A stretch of DNA of 64,000 bases from Phocoena phocoena (Eukaryota > Chordata > Mammalia > Artiodactyla > Phocoenidae). The notes under the pieces were generated by a model, which saw only the letters and a list, made by a program, of their open reading frames with translations, did not search any database and was not told the origin of the DNA. The stretch spans positions 72,001 through 136,000 of the forward strand of contig NC_089239.1 in NCBI RefSeq assembly GCF_963924675.1. The letters are read 5' to 3'. Positions 24,355 to 34,879 of the stretch are shown here, piece after piece; within the stretch, counting starts at the first letter, position 1; every line of letters begins with the position of its first letter. The position numbers were made by a program, and so were the translations under genes.

Positions 24355-24725
24355 GCAAAATTAATGTACACATTCAATGCAATCCTTCCCAAAAGTCCAA
24401 TGACACTTTCCATAGAAACAGAACAAATAATCTTAAGCTGTGTGTGGAACCACAAAGGACCCAGAAGAGCCAAAGCGACCCTGAGGAAGGAGAACGGGCT
24501 GGAGGCGTCTCCCTCCCTGATTTCACACTACATTACGAAGCCACAGTCCCCAAAAAGTGTGGAATTGGCACAAAAACAAGCACACAGACCAGAGGAACAG
24601 AGCAGAGAACCCAGGAATCAACCTACAGGTATGTGGTCAGTTAATTCACAAGAAAGGAGCCAAGAACATACACCAGGGAAGGGACAGTCCCCTCAATAAA
24701 CGGTGCTGGGAAAATCAGATGCCAC
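24355..24725 (+). mobile_element. Old LINE-1 ORF2 piece, copy A only
   Basis: Continuation of the L1 interrupted by the SINE cluster; it contains ATTCAATGCAATCC, the GGTGCTGGGAAAAT ORF2 landmark and broken frames. It is paralogous to 36150-36540 in module D, which shows the segment was ancestral although copy B lacks it. Confidence 0.75.
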
Positions 24726-24889
24726 ACGCCAAAGAACAACACTGCACTCTGTCTACACCACACACAAGAGGGGACAAAAACCCAGTTTTCCAGATCAAGC
24801 ACTTCCTCTCCTGGGGGTCCTCTGAAGACAGACACCCTCAGCGGTCAGCCACGCACAGGAACCTTCTGCCCACTTTTCCTCACCTTCTC

Positions 24890-25130
24890 CCTCAGTGGCA
24901 TCACCTCCCAGCAGGTCATGAGGAGACCAGGCTCCTGTCAGCATGAACTGGACCCCACAGTGTCCCAAAGCTGAAGGCCCAGCGGGTCCTGAGGAGACCG
25001 GGCTCCTGTTAGTGTGGACTCGACCCCAGCTTGTCCCGAAGCCTGGACATCAGCGTGGACTCAACCCAATGTGTTCCAGAAGCCAAAGCCCCAGCAGGTC
25101 CTGAGGAGACAGGGCTCCTCTCAGCATGAA
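24890..25130. repeat. Short minisatellite around GGCTCCTGTCAG, copy A only
   Basis: About three imperfect units of 65-70 bp, each with CCAGCAGGTC, TGAGGAGACCGGGCTCC and CATGAACTGGACCC-like blocks. Related single or partial units sit at 36735-36830 (module D) and near 15148-15225 (module C). Deleted in copy B. Confidence 0.7.
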
Positions 25131-25208
25131 CATGAACAGCATGATCTGAACAGACAACCCGCCAAAAAAGATATACAGATAGTAAAAGTCATACAGAAAC
25201 AAGCTCAA

Positions 25209-25417
25209 GGGCTTCTCTGGTGCTGCAGTGGTTGAGAGTCCACCTGCTGATGCGGGGGGCGCGGGTTGGTTCCCCGGTCCGGGATGATCCCACATGTTGT
25301 GGAGCAGCCGGTTCTGTAAGCCATGGCCGCTAAGCTTGCGTGTCCAGAGCCTGTGTTCCGCGACGGGAGATGCCACAACAGTGAGAGGACCGCGTAACGC
25401 AAAAAAAAAAAAAAAAA
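25209..25417 (+). mobile_element. CHR SINE 4, copy A
   Basis: Full CHR SINE from GGGCTTCTCTGGTGCTGCAG to poly(A). The flanking AAACAAGCTCAA occurs on both sides (just before 25209 and just after the tail), an intact target-site duplication. In copy B the same SINE (48213-48431) keeps only the 3' copy of this flank. That asymmetry shows B was formed by deletion. Confidence 0.9.
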
Positions 25418-25891
25418 ACAAGCTCAACATCATATACCATTAGGGAATTACAAATTAAAATCATGAACTATCACAGCACACCTATTAGGACTGCTAAGCT
25501 CCAAAACTATGACAATACCAATTGCTAGAGGGTGAGGAACAAAAGGAACTCTCCCTCATAGCTGGGGGGATGCACGTGCAGCCACTTTGTAAGACAATTT
25601 GGCAGTTTTTCCAAAGCTAAACAATTCTCACGTTGGCATCCAACAATCATACTTCCAGTATTTAGGCAACTGCTTTGAAAATCTATGTTCAAATGCAAAC
25701 AAGGATGCAATTATGAAGAGCAGCAATTCCATAATGGCTAAAATCTTGAAGAAATCAGGATATCCTTCAAAAGATGAATGCATAAGCAAATTGGGGTACA
25801 TCCATGTCAACGCGAGTAAAATATGTCACCCCAAAATATGTCTCTCTGGCATAAGGATTATTGGTCTGCTTTAAAAAAAAAACAAAAAACA

Positions 25892-26178
25892 GGGCTTCCC
25901 TGATGGCTGAGTGGTTAAGAGTCCACCTGCCAATTCAGGGGACACAGGTTCAAGCCCTGGTCCGGAAAGATCCCACATGCCGCAATTCAACTAAGCCTGT
26001 GAGCCAAAACTACTGAAGCCCACACACCTAGAGCCTCTGCTCCGTGACAAGAAAAGCCACCACAATGAGAAGTCCGCACACCGCAATGAAGAGTAGCCCC
26101 TGCTCGCCACAACCAGAGAAAAGCATGCACGTGGCAACGAAGACCCAATGCAGACAAAATTAATAATTTTTTTAAAAA
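25892..26178 (+). mobile_element. Long CHR-type SINE, copy A
   Basis: Starts GGGCTTCCCTGATGGCTGAG and ends in the GACCCAATGCAGACAAAATT tail. Compared with the copy-B paralogue (48904-49243) and the usual long form, A lacks about 57 bp between two ACAACTACTGA-type internal repeats. The loss is therefore probably a replication slip in A. Confidence 0.85.
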
Positions 26179-26379
26179 ATCTCAGAAAACTGAGATTGCC
26201 GTTTTATGAAGGACATTTACAACAGAGAAATCTCCATTTATAAGGGTATGTCCCTTTTTGCACCAAAAGTAGAAGGATAATTAAATCTTAAGTAACTCTT
26301 TTCAATGGGGAAGTCCTGACGTAAATGTGCAAACAGTCATACCCTTGTTTACTGTGCTTTGCATGATAACCTGCCATAA

Positions 26380-26640
26380 CTGGCCTTCCCCACCTCCCCA
26401 GCATCTTTCTTCTGTTTTTAGCTGAAGACAGTATTTAAGGGGATGGTTTGTGTCATTTCAGGGCGTGACTCAGTTACCCGTGGTATCCCCCCCGTATTCA
26501 GAAGGTATACATGTGATTAAACTTCGGCTTTTCTCCTGGTAATCTGTCTTTTATTACAGGGGCAGGGGGGGCCTCAACCAAGAACCTAGAAAAGTAGAGG
26601 GAAAATTGTTTTTCCTCCCATACACGTGCAGTGGAATACT
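26380..26640 (+). mobile_element. LTR-like element, copy A
   Basis: Candidate promoter-like TATTTAAGGGG at about 26431, then GACTCAGTTACC, ATTAAACTTCGGCTTTTCTCC and TTATTACAGGGGCAGG, followed by AGAACCTAGAAAAGTAGAGGG. This order resembles the U3-R-U5 end of an endogenous retroviral LTR, with a poly(A) signal ATTAAA near 26516. It recurs in copy B (49490-49690) and in diverged form in module C (16570-16790). Family not identified and boundaries uncertain. Confidence 0.45.
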
Positions 26641-27508
26641 CCTCAGCAGAAAGGAATGCACCACCAGCCTATGGAAAGACATGGATAAATCTTCAGTATA
26701 CACTGCTAAGGGAAAGGCTCCAGTCTGCGGAGGCTGCACACAGTATGACCCCATTGATGACATTCCGGGAAAGGCAAAGCTACGTAGATGATAAGCAGAT
26801 CATGGGGTGGGGGTTTGAAGTAGTCCATGTGATACTCTAGGGTGGATACCTGTCACTATGCATTTGTCTAAGCCCACAGATGTGTATAGCCCAAGGGGCC
26901 AATCATAATCTATTCAAATTTAGTTATTTAGGATGTAGGAATGTTGCAGGATGGAATACATAATGTCACAGAATCTAACTGTATTAGAAATAGATGGAAA
27001 CAACTCACTGTAGGGGATGGGATAAAAGGTGCTGACCTAAGTCACCTTTGGAAATGAATGGAATCTGTAGACTAAAGGCAAAATGGACCGTATATAAACA
27101 GTGGGCTTTATTCTACGAAGTTCTTTCCAGGGTGTAGTAGCTAACAATTCTGAAACCTCTGCACATGTAACCTGGCAAGGAGCAATGCACAGATAAATGG
27201 CAGATGGTGGGAGCCAGGGAGCCAGCCACAGCCTTGCTGTGGGAGTGGGAAGTTACAGATAAGCAAGGGGAGAGCCTCTGCCCTCGTAATCCTGGATATA
27301 GGCTTCCTGGGAGGATGTTGACTGGCCGGGGGAAACACACAGATCTTCATGCTGGGAAGAACCTGCAGACATAGGAATTTCCCACCCCATCTTTCCACCC
27401 ATACCTGCTGGAAACATTCAGCCCTCCATAATCAGTCAACATCTCACACCCCCCCCCCCCGGGCAGATAAAGGAGCATGAGGGTCTTGCTTACCCTAAGC
27501 TGTCCCAG

Positions 27509-27600
27509 AATCCAGGCCCTGAGGGTGGAGCCAGGTTGGTGCTTCCTGGGCCTCTGAATCCAGGACCTGGGTGTGGAGCCAGGTTGGGGGTTCCTGGGCC
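27509..27600. repeat. 48-bp direct duplication, copy A
   Basis: Two imperfect tandem units, each starting AATCCAGGCCCTG/AATCCAGGACCTG and containing GTGGAGCCAGGTTGG. Copy B (50572-50620) has one unit, so this is either a gain in A or a loss in B. A nearby C-run (27450-27463) is also absent from B. Confidence 0.8.
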
Positions 27601-28258
27601 TCTGACCAGCAGGTGAGAGGAGGGAGGAAGACCGGTCCTGAGGACAGAGGTTCCCTCAAGTCTGTGAGCCCAAGAGCCCCGATGGGGTTCATTCCCAGTA
27701 CGGATATGGGCGGAGCCTGCAGTGGTTCTCTTCCACCTGGGCCCTTTGATGAAGCCATGGCAGCACTGGGCCCTGACGTCTCCTGGCGGTGCCTCAAACT
27801 CTGATACAGCAGTTTTACAAAGGAACAGGAGAATGGAGCTGAGCCCGACGGCCACTCCTTTCTGGCTCTGAGTTGCTTCCACCAGGACCGCAGTCACCTG
27901 CACATAGTCTGCTGTGACCTACCTGTCCCCACTGGCCTTTCCTCTCCCTCCCTGTGATGATTCCCGTGACATTTCCAGCCTGGACCCCTCTCCCAGGCCA
28001 GACGCCTCTGTCCAGCCACTGCACCCCCATCTCACTTTTGGGGCTAACAGGCCCCTCAGAGGACTGGGCCCGCAGCTCCCCACACCCAGGAGCAGCCCCA
28101 CCTTCCCAGGCTGCCGATCCCAGGCACCGGGTGTAACCGAGCAGGACCCTACTGGGCCTTCCCAGGACAGACCTCTCCCCCACATGCTCTGCTGTAGCTC
28201 CTCTCTGAAGTACCTGGATAACAGTACCTGATGCATGCTTCCTGAGTTGTTTTACAGA

Positions 28259-28610
28259 TGCTAAAACCACCACCAAGTGGAAGAAATTAACTACTTGATG
28301 ATCATGAACAGGTAGCCCCGGGGCTTCTGGCGCCTAAGAATTTATAATGTTAACCGCCTGTTACCTCACCATCAACCAGAGAATTGTGCACCAGCTGATC
28401 ACATACCCTGCGACGCCCCTCCTTCACCTGGCCTTTAATATTGCTTTACTGAAATCCTTCAGGGAGCTTGGGGCTTTAGAGCACAAGCCACCTGGCCTCC
28501 CTGTATTGGCACTTTTACAATTAAAGCTGCCCTTTCCTTCACCACACCCCGTGTCAGCAGACTGGCTTTACTGCACTCGGGCAAGCCGACCCATGTTTTG
28601 TTCAGTAACA
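28259..28610 (+). mobile_element. Endogenous retroviral LTR-like element, copy A
   Basis: A 352-bp segment begins TG and ends CA. It contains a poly(A) signal ATTAAA at 28520-28525 followed by a U5-like stretch ending TGTTTTGTTCAGTAACA. The segment is present at the same length (51276-51627) in copy B. The layout fits a solitary class I-like LTR, but the family is not certain and no internal region is seen. The 141-codon frame at 28347-28772 crosses its end and is not a gene. Confidence 0.6.
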
Positions 28611-29029
28611 CTGGGGCCTCCCAGGCTCCCACCCTCCTTGTGCCCCAGTGGCTGTCATCTGCTCCTCCAGTCTTGTTGCAGCAAAAGTAGAAATGAAGTT
28701 TTCCTTCCCCTGAGAACAAGGAAAACAAAGGGAACAGAGAACAGGCTAGAGAAGAAACATAACCTGGCCTGAAAGTGTTCATCACTCCTTGTTTTACTTT
28801 GTCACTAATCTGTAATAACTAGATTTGTACTTTTCAAAGCTAACCTCACTCCCTGACACTACGTAATTTACATTTAGCACCCATCACCCCTGATTCTGTG
28901 AGTTACATCCCCTGCCTCTCACTCCCTAACCTTATTATATCCAGCACTCACATTCTATTCGCCCCTCATAACAAATCACCCCCTATAGTTTTTGCATTTC
29001 AGAAACGAAGTCACCACCGATAAACCAGA

Positions 29030-29362
29030 GGCAAACGTATGCAATTACCAGACTGCTGGACCCCAATTACCATGCGGCCTGATGCCAGCTATGACTGTTT
29101 TGAAATAATGCAAAGGAAAGGAAGAATGCAAGACCTTCACTACTTTTATCCTCATCCTATACGCCGGACTGCGAGAGCCCCACACATAAAATTTTCCCTG
29201 ATTCTCAAGGAGGGGGGCGGGTGTCCAGTTCTTGAGGTGCTAGCCAGCTGTGTCTTTCCTTCTGCCTGGCAGAAACATAAAGCCATCTCTCTCTTCCTCC
29301 AAAATCCCTGTCTCCGTATTTCTGTTTGGTCTCGGTGCACAGGGAAGCCGAGATTTCGACAA
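29030..29362 (+). mobile_element. Second LTR-like element, copy A
   Basis: Contains an A/T-poor leader, CAGTTCTTGAGGTGCTAGC, then GAAACATAAAGCC in the place of a poly(A) signal, and a terminal TTTCTGTTTGGTCTCGGTGC. This resembles an LTR R-U5 end, but the poly(A) signal is mutated. Paralogue at about 52047-52379 in copy B. Boundaries and family uncertain; frames across it are not genes. Confidence 0.4.
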
Positions 29363-29874
29363 CAGTCTGTGGCCAGTTCCCACACTAATTCCCCTCTATG
29401 CCCACAGCCCTGGCCCAAGCCCCATCTTGTGCCTGGTTCCTCCATCAGGCCTGACAAAGCTCCCTGCCCGCACGGTGCGTCTCACATCCCACCCCAACCT
29501 GGTCTTTCTGAAGCATAAATGAGACTGACTCTCTCCCGCCTGTAATCCCCCAAATGTTTCCCCACTTTTGCTAGGGTATCTGCCGGGAGAGACATCTGCC
29601 AAGGCCCTGAGAGTCCCCGGCATCCCCGTTAGGCTGCTGGCTCCTCAGTTTCCTGACAACGAGCACCTCAGCAGGCTGGGTGACACGGCAGGAAACCCCA
29701 GAACTGCTCACCTCAGAACTGGGCTGGCACTGCCACGGCCTGATCAGAGACAGCAGAGAAGGGGTCCCCAGCTGGGACACAAACTCTGCACGAGTGGCCT
29801 CTCCTTGAGCCATTACATCAACTCTTGTGACTTGAGGGAAGGAAGGAGTGAAGCACACTTGGTTCCTAAGGAGG

Positions 29875-30252
29875 ATGGTATAGGCTCAGTCACGTCCCTC
29901 CAAATTCACATGCTGAATCCCTAACCCCCAGGACCCCAGGATGTTGCTGTGTTTGGAGATGGGATTTTTAAAGAGGTGATCAAGGGAAAAATGAGGTCAC
30001 TAGGGTGGATCCTAATCCAATAGGATTGATGTCCTACAAGAAGAGATAAGGACACAGATAGGCAAGGGTGGCGGCGAGACCACCTGAGGACCTCGGGAGA
30101 AGATGGCTGTCTAAGCACCAAGGACAGAGGCCTCAGGAGAAGCCAGCGTGCACACACCTTGATCTCCGACAGCATCCAGGACTGGGAGATAGGTCTGTTA
30201 CCCAAGCTGCCTTGTCTGTGCTATTTGCTACGGCGGTCCTGAGCAGACTCAC
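29875..30252 (+). mobile_element. MaLR/MLT1-type solitary LTR, copy A
   Basis: Classic MaLR LTR features: a TCCAAATTCACATGCTGAA head, GAGGTCACTAGGGTGGATCC, TAATCCAATAGGATTGATGT and a degraded 3' end. It is an old mammalian LTR retrotransposon relic, noncoding. The copy-B paralogue at about 52892-53255 has lost a few short internal segments. Confidence 0.75.
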
Positions 30253-31597
30253 ACGCAGGGTTAACTCAGGGCTCAGACTGGACACAGCCCACTCTCCATC
30301 CCCCTGTACGTGGGTTACAGGAACCCCAGGAACTGAGGAGGGGGTCCCTGAGGGGAGGCACAAGATAGAAGATGCTAGGCATTAACATGGCTGCATTCAT
30401 GTTAAACGTGCCTGAAGTCCAATCACACGAGATGCTTTTGTCCTGTATGTACATCGGCACCTTCAGTCTGAACTGCAGACCTTTGGCTTCACCAGCTCCA
30501 CTGAGAGCATTAGCTTCACCTGCTGTGGACCGTCTCCTATAGGATTTCCAGAACCACAAAGCACTGAAGCTTCACAGGACCCAGTGTCTGTGCGCTACCA
30601 TCCAGGTGACCGTCACAACAGGGCCGTGCAGCTGCCCATCAGAACCCATTTCCCTTTTTCCTGTTCACAGCTACCCTGCACCTCCTCGCCTTCCCACCCC
30701 TCCCAGCTGTGGCGTACTGTCTCCTGTTACCAAGGGAAACACGTGAAGTTGGTGAGGGACTTGGCCAGCCTGCATCCTACAACAGAGGGCATGAAGCCCA
30801 GCTCTTCACCGCACCCTGCTGGTTGGAGATTTTATCTGGAAGCAGGGAGGAGAAACAAGGAGGCCAGAGCCTGGGACCTGACACTCACCTGCCCTGGACT
30901 CTCACAAGAAGGGGACAGACACATCTTGAGCTCCAGCCCAGTTTGGGGAGACACTTTGTTCCAGCAACAGACTTTACCTTAAAAGCCAAGGTGCTTTACA
31001 AAGCCCTCCCCAGCTGTCACAGAAAGTCAGCCTTCATCTCATCACACTTTTCTCAAACCCCAGCTCATGCTGAGACCACCTCTCAGGTGATGGTGCTTCA
31101 GAGAAGCCCCTTGAAAAGATCCCTGGAGTTCAGCTCTCCCAGCCCTGCCTTCAGTTTAAGGGAGAAGTTTCCTTGACAAACCTTCTCAGTTTCCTTGACA
31201 ACCAAGCTTCACAATCTCCCAAACTCTTCTCCTTCAAACATTCCTATTCTAGGCTGAACGAGCCTAAAGAGACAGTGCTGTCATCACGTGCCAGAAAACC
31301 GATTCCAAGCCCGTAGCTATTGGTTACAGGATGCTATTGATGATGAAATCCCACGAGAGCCAGCTTTCCAATATAACCATTTCTGGACTCGGCACTGGGT
31401 CCCTTTCCACGGACAGAGTGGAGTGACTTTTTCCACGTGCCTCGTGGTAGAGGAGCTCACCTAATGCAGACAGGACTTCATCCTTTCCAGGTGATTCCAG
31501 GGTCCTCACTCTGCCCAGACACCACCCACATGGCTGCTGTCTGCTCCAGTCTATACGGGACCTTGGCAATCTCCTAAAATGAGGGTTATTTTATACA

Positions 31598-32028
31598 CAG
31601 GCAATGGGTTGAATGCTGGCGCCGAAAGATGTGCACCGCTCAAAACACGTGAACAGGACCGTATCTGGGAAAAGGGTCTTTCTATATGTAGTTAAAGAGC
31701 TCGAAGTAAGGTCATCCTGGCTTAGGGCGGTCCTCAATCCAACTGAGAAAGTCCTTATGAGAGACAAAAGAGGAGAAACACAGACACAGAGGAGAAGCCA
31801 CATGAAGACAGAGCCAGAGACGGGAGGGATGCAGCCACAAGCCTGGGAATGCCTGGAGCCCCCAAAAGCTGGAAAAGGCAGGAAGAACCCTATCCTGGAG
31901 CCTTTGGAGAGACTTCTGTCCTGCAACACCTTGATCTCAGATGTCTGGTCTCCAGGACTGGGGGAGGATGAATTCCTCTTCTTTTGAACCACCCAGCTTG
32001 GGGTCATTTGTTACAGAAGCCACAGAAT
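31598..32028 (+). mobile_element. MLT1-type solitary LTR, copy A
   Basis: Features in order: ATGGGTTGAATGCTGG head, GTATCTGGGAAAAGGGTC, TAGTTAAAGAGCTCG, TCCTTATGAGAGACAAAAG, ATGCAGCCACAAGCC, CACCTTGATCTCAGATGTC and CCACCCAGCTTGGGGTCA at the 3' end. All belong to the MaLR LTR consensus. The plus frame at 31613-31987 is just translated LTR. Copy A retains the full 5' end, while copy B (54478-54855) has lost it by a deletion of about 180 bp. Confidence 0.85.
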
Positions 32029-33167
32029 GGTCACACAGACCCTGCTCTGTAGGATCCTGGTGTGCAGGCCTTATTAAAGGCCCACAGAGGCTGGGTTACA
32101 GAACCCTTACGGGCAGCATTGGGCCGGCCAGCTGCTGCTGAACTGTTCCCACCCTTCCCAGGTAAAACACCTGAATGTGTGCAAGGACTTGAATGCCTAG
32201 AGGAAAGGCTTGGAGTCACACCAGCCACAGCACGCAGGCCGAGTTGGTGCCTGCAGGCCAGCCAGGATGGTCCTGGCCCTGAGCACTCTTCTGGAAGCTT
32301 TCCATTTCCCTGCCTGAGGTACCCCTCCTCTCCCAGCCCCCACTGCGTTTTTCCTTCCTCACCTCTGCCCAGGGAGAAATTCCAGCAGAAGGTATGGGTG
32401 ACACATCCTGTCCTTTAGCAGGTGGCAGCCCAGCAACTCCTGCAGAAAGTCCAGCAGAGCCCCACTCACACCGGGCCACCAACAGAGCCGTGGCCCCTCA
32501 CTCCCTCCCAGCAGCCCAGCCCCGAGACTGCTGACGGGGCAGAGAACATGGCGTCAGGCCCAGCTGCAGGGGCTCTTGCTGCCTGGAGCGGTGTTTATAT
32601 TGACCTCAACGCAGGCACACCTGGGGAGAGCTGGCCGGCAGGGTCAGGCTGCCCAGGTCAGCCAATCCTCGCCCCTCAGGGTCTCACAGTTGTATTCGAG
32701 CCAAATTCTAGCTCTCACATTCCTGCCCCAGTGCACCTGGGGTCAGGGGCAGCAGACCCAGACTCTGTTATGGCAGAAGCTCTCTTTCTGTGAACAGGGC
32801 TTCCCCCACTCCCATTATCCTCACTGGAGACTCAGGAGGCCACAGCATCGGGGCACCTCCAGCAACAGGACCCCACCCTAGGGAATCTGGTCCCTCAAGA
32901 GTAGGGACCAGGCCTGCAGGTGGAGGGGAGCAGGGAGCCGGCCTCTTCAGGATCCCCGGGGCTAGGAACCCTCCTATGCAGGAGGGCCTTGGACTCAGCT
33001 TAACTGCCACCCAAGGTCTCCTAGCCCTCCCCTGGTAGGGAGGCCCTTCAGATTCCAGGGCCCCAAGATCCTCCCCACCGACTTCTGACCCCAACTGCAG
33101 GGTAGGGGATCCCCTCCGCGGCTTCTTTTTTCTTGCTCCCAGAATTCCCTGAAGCTGTTATACTCAG

Positions 33168-34790
33168 GGCGGGATCAGGGCTGCTCCCTGCAGGGCCAGA
33201 CCCTGATGTCCGGCCAGACGCCAGCCGGCAAGAAAAAGGAAGCCCCGTCTCCGCTGCTGAAAACACCAGTGTGGGACGTTTGCCGTCCACTTCACCTGGC
33301 GGGGAAACGGGCACACTGAAGTGGAGAGTGATGGGGTGCAGGTGGGAAATGCGGGTGCTCGGAGCCTGGAGAGGAGGGTTCCTGAGGGGGTGAAGTCACA
33401 GGGTGCAGGAGGGGGCCGGGAGATGGGCAGGGGGACGGGCAGTGCGTGTCCGGCGCTGGAGCACGTGCATCCTCCCTTGGGCCGGCCCCCTGCCCTGAAG
33501 GCTGCGTCTAGTAACACAGGGGACCCTGGAAGGGGGTTTGCTGTGTGGCTGGTTCACTAAAGCTTGGTGTCTGTGGGCACATGGGCCCAGCTGCAGTCCC
33601 GGTGAACACACTGTTCTCTCCAGGGTAATGAGGTGGACACTTAGTTCCCGGTCTATGGATGGTCTAGTCCTCTGGGTGTCTTGTCTCTTCTTGGGGGTCA
33701 CTGGGGCTTTATCCTCACTCCGTGGAGTAGAGAAGGAGAGGGATGCACACGCCCCAGGCTCACTGTGCCTGGGCTCCTGGGGAGGACCTCTCTGGCCCAC
33801 ATGTTCGCAGGCCTCAGGCACCCCTGCTCGACATTCCCCTCCAGAGACTCGGCAAGAGGACCTGCCCTGTGAAACGGGGCGCCTGGCTCGGGGGGCTTGT
33901 GGGTCCCTTCTCAGATGGCCACACTCAGGTCTCGGGGTGGGTGCGGTGGCCCATGACCACTTGTCAAGTCACCACGCTGCTGCAGCTCCTTTCTGGGACC
34001 TGAGATGCCCCAGGGGTGGCTGGGGGAGCAGGGGAGGTTGCTGTGATGGGGAAGTGTGGGACGGGGGTCCTGGGCCCTGGGTGCTTCACCAAGGAGGAGA
34101 GGGGGTCAAGCCCAGAGGGCGGGAGGCCGGTGATGGTCCTGGGTGTCAGCAAGCACAGCGCCACGCCCCGCAGGCCGGGTGAGGGATTCCTGTGGCCCCG
34201 GCACAGAACACCAGAACGGGGGCGCGGTTGGGACAGGGGATGCTTCCTCTCAGTTTTGGAGCCCGAGGTCAAGGTGCTGGGGGCCCGCTCCTCTGCAGCT
34301 TCTGGGGTCAGTCAGTCCCAGGCCACTCCCAGCCCCGTCTCTGTCTCTGCCATGACATTGCCTTCTCCCCCATGTGTCTGGGTCCAAATGCCCCCCATGA
34401 GGATGCCCGCACACAGGTCAGTGACCTCAGCTCACCCCAGGCAGCTCTGTGGTGGCCCATCTGCACACAAAGTCCCATACTGAGGTCCCGGGGAGTCTGT
34501 CTTCCGGGGCCTCTTGAGGTGACAATCCTCGTGGTCGACACAGCTCTTGGGGGCGTGTGGGTCCCCCAGGCCGGAATCCAGAAGCCTCATGGAGGACGAG
34601 GTGTCCTGAATCAGGGAGGACGGACGGAAGAGCCGACAGGGGAGGGAGGCAGAGGGGTGGTCAGCCCTGCCCTCCAAGGATGGGGGGAGTCTCTAGAGGT
34701 CCAGGCCAGAGCTGGCGGGGGGATGCGGTGGTCAGAGGCGGGCAGCCTGGGCTGCAACGTCAGGGTCGCTTAGGGCAACCATAACCCAGT
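33168..34790. other. GC-rich unrecognised sequence right of copy A
   Basis: GC-rich with several long overlapping frames on both strands (up to 214 codons at 33538-34182). None shows a domain, consistent splice pattern or recognisable protein. GC-rich noncoding DNA readily produces such frames. No paralogue seen elsewhere in the window. Confidence 0.5.
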
Positions 34791-34879
34791 TCCAGCCTTA
34801 ATGCTGACCTTTCAAAGCACCAACACCAAGCCACATCTAATCAAGTCACACAAATACATCATGAGAAACAAAAGTACAC

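Larger units (their letters stand above)
20037..33167. repeat. Segmental duplication, copy A
   Basis: From about 20037 to about 33167 the sequence aligns in the same orientation to 44303-56341. Many 60-base stretches are identical, for example around 27001-27060 against 50041-50100. The left boundary is near AGGACAGAGGATTGCAGGG. The right boundary is near CCCTGAAGCTGTTATACTC, after which A and B differ completely. It contains a degenerate telomeric block, old L1 pieces, at least six SINEs, MaLR-type LTRs and two other LTR-like elements, and no gene. Copy A is about 1.1 kb longer than B because of several indels. Confidence 0.95.

Noticed and set aside
28347..28772. 141-codon frame nearly identical in A and B
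   Set aside because: It runs through the end of an LTR-like element into flank; no domain and the similarity reflects the duplication.
31613..31987. 124-codon frame repeated in both duplicon copies
   Set aside because: It is translated MLT1-type LTR; the conservation between copies comes from recent duplication, not coding selection.
33538..34182. 214-codon frame in GC-rich sequence
   Set aside because: No domain or recognisable protein, overlapped by long frames on both strands, biased composition typical of GC-rich noncoding DNA.
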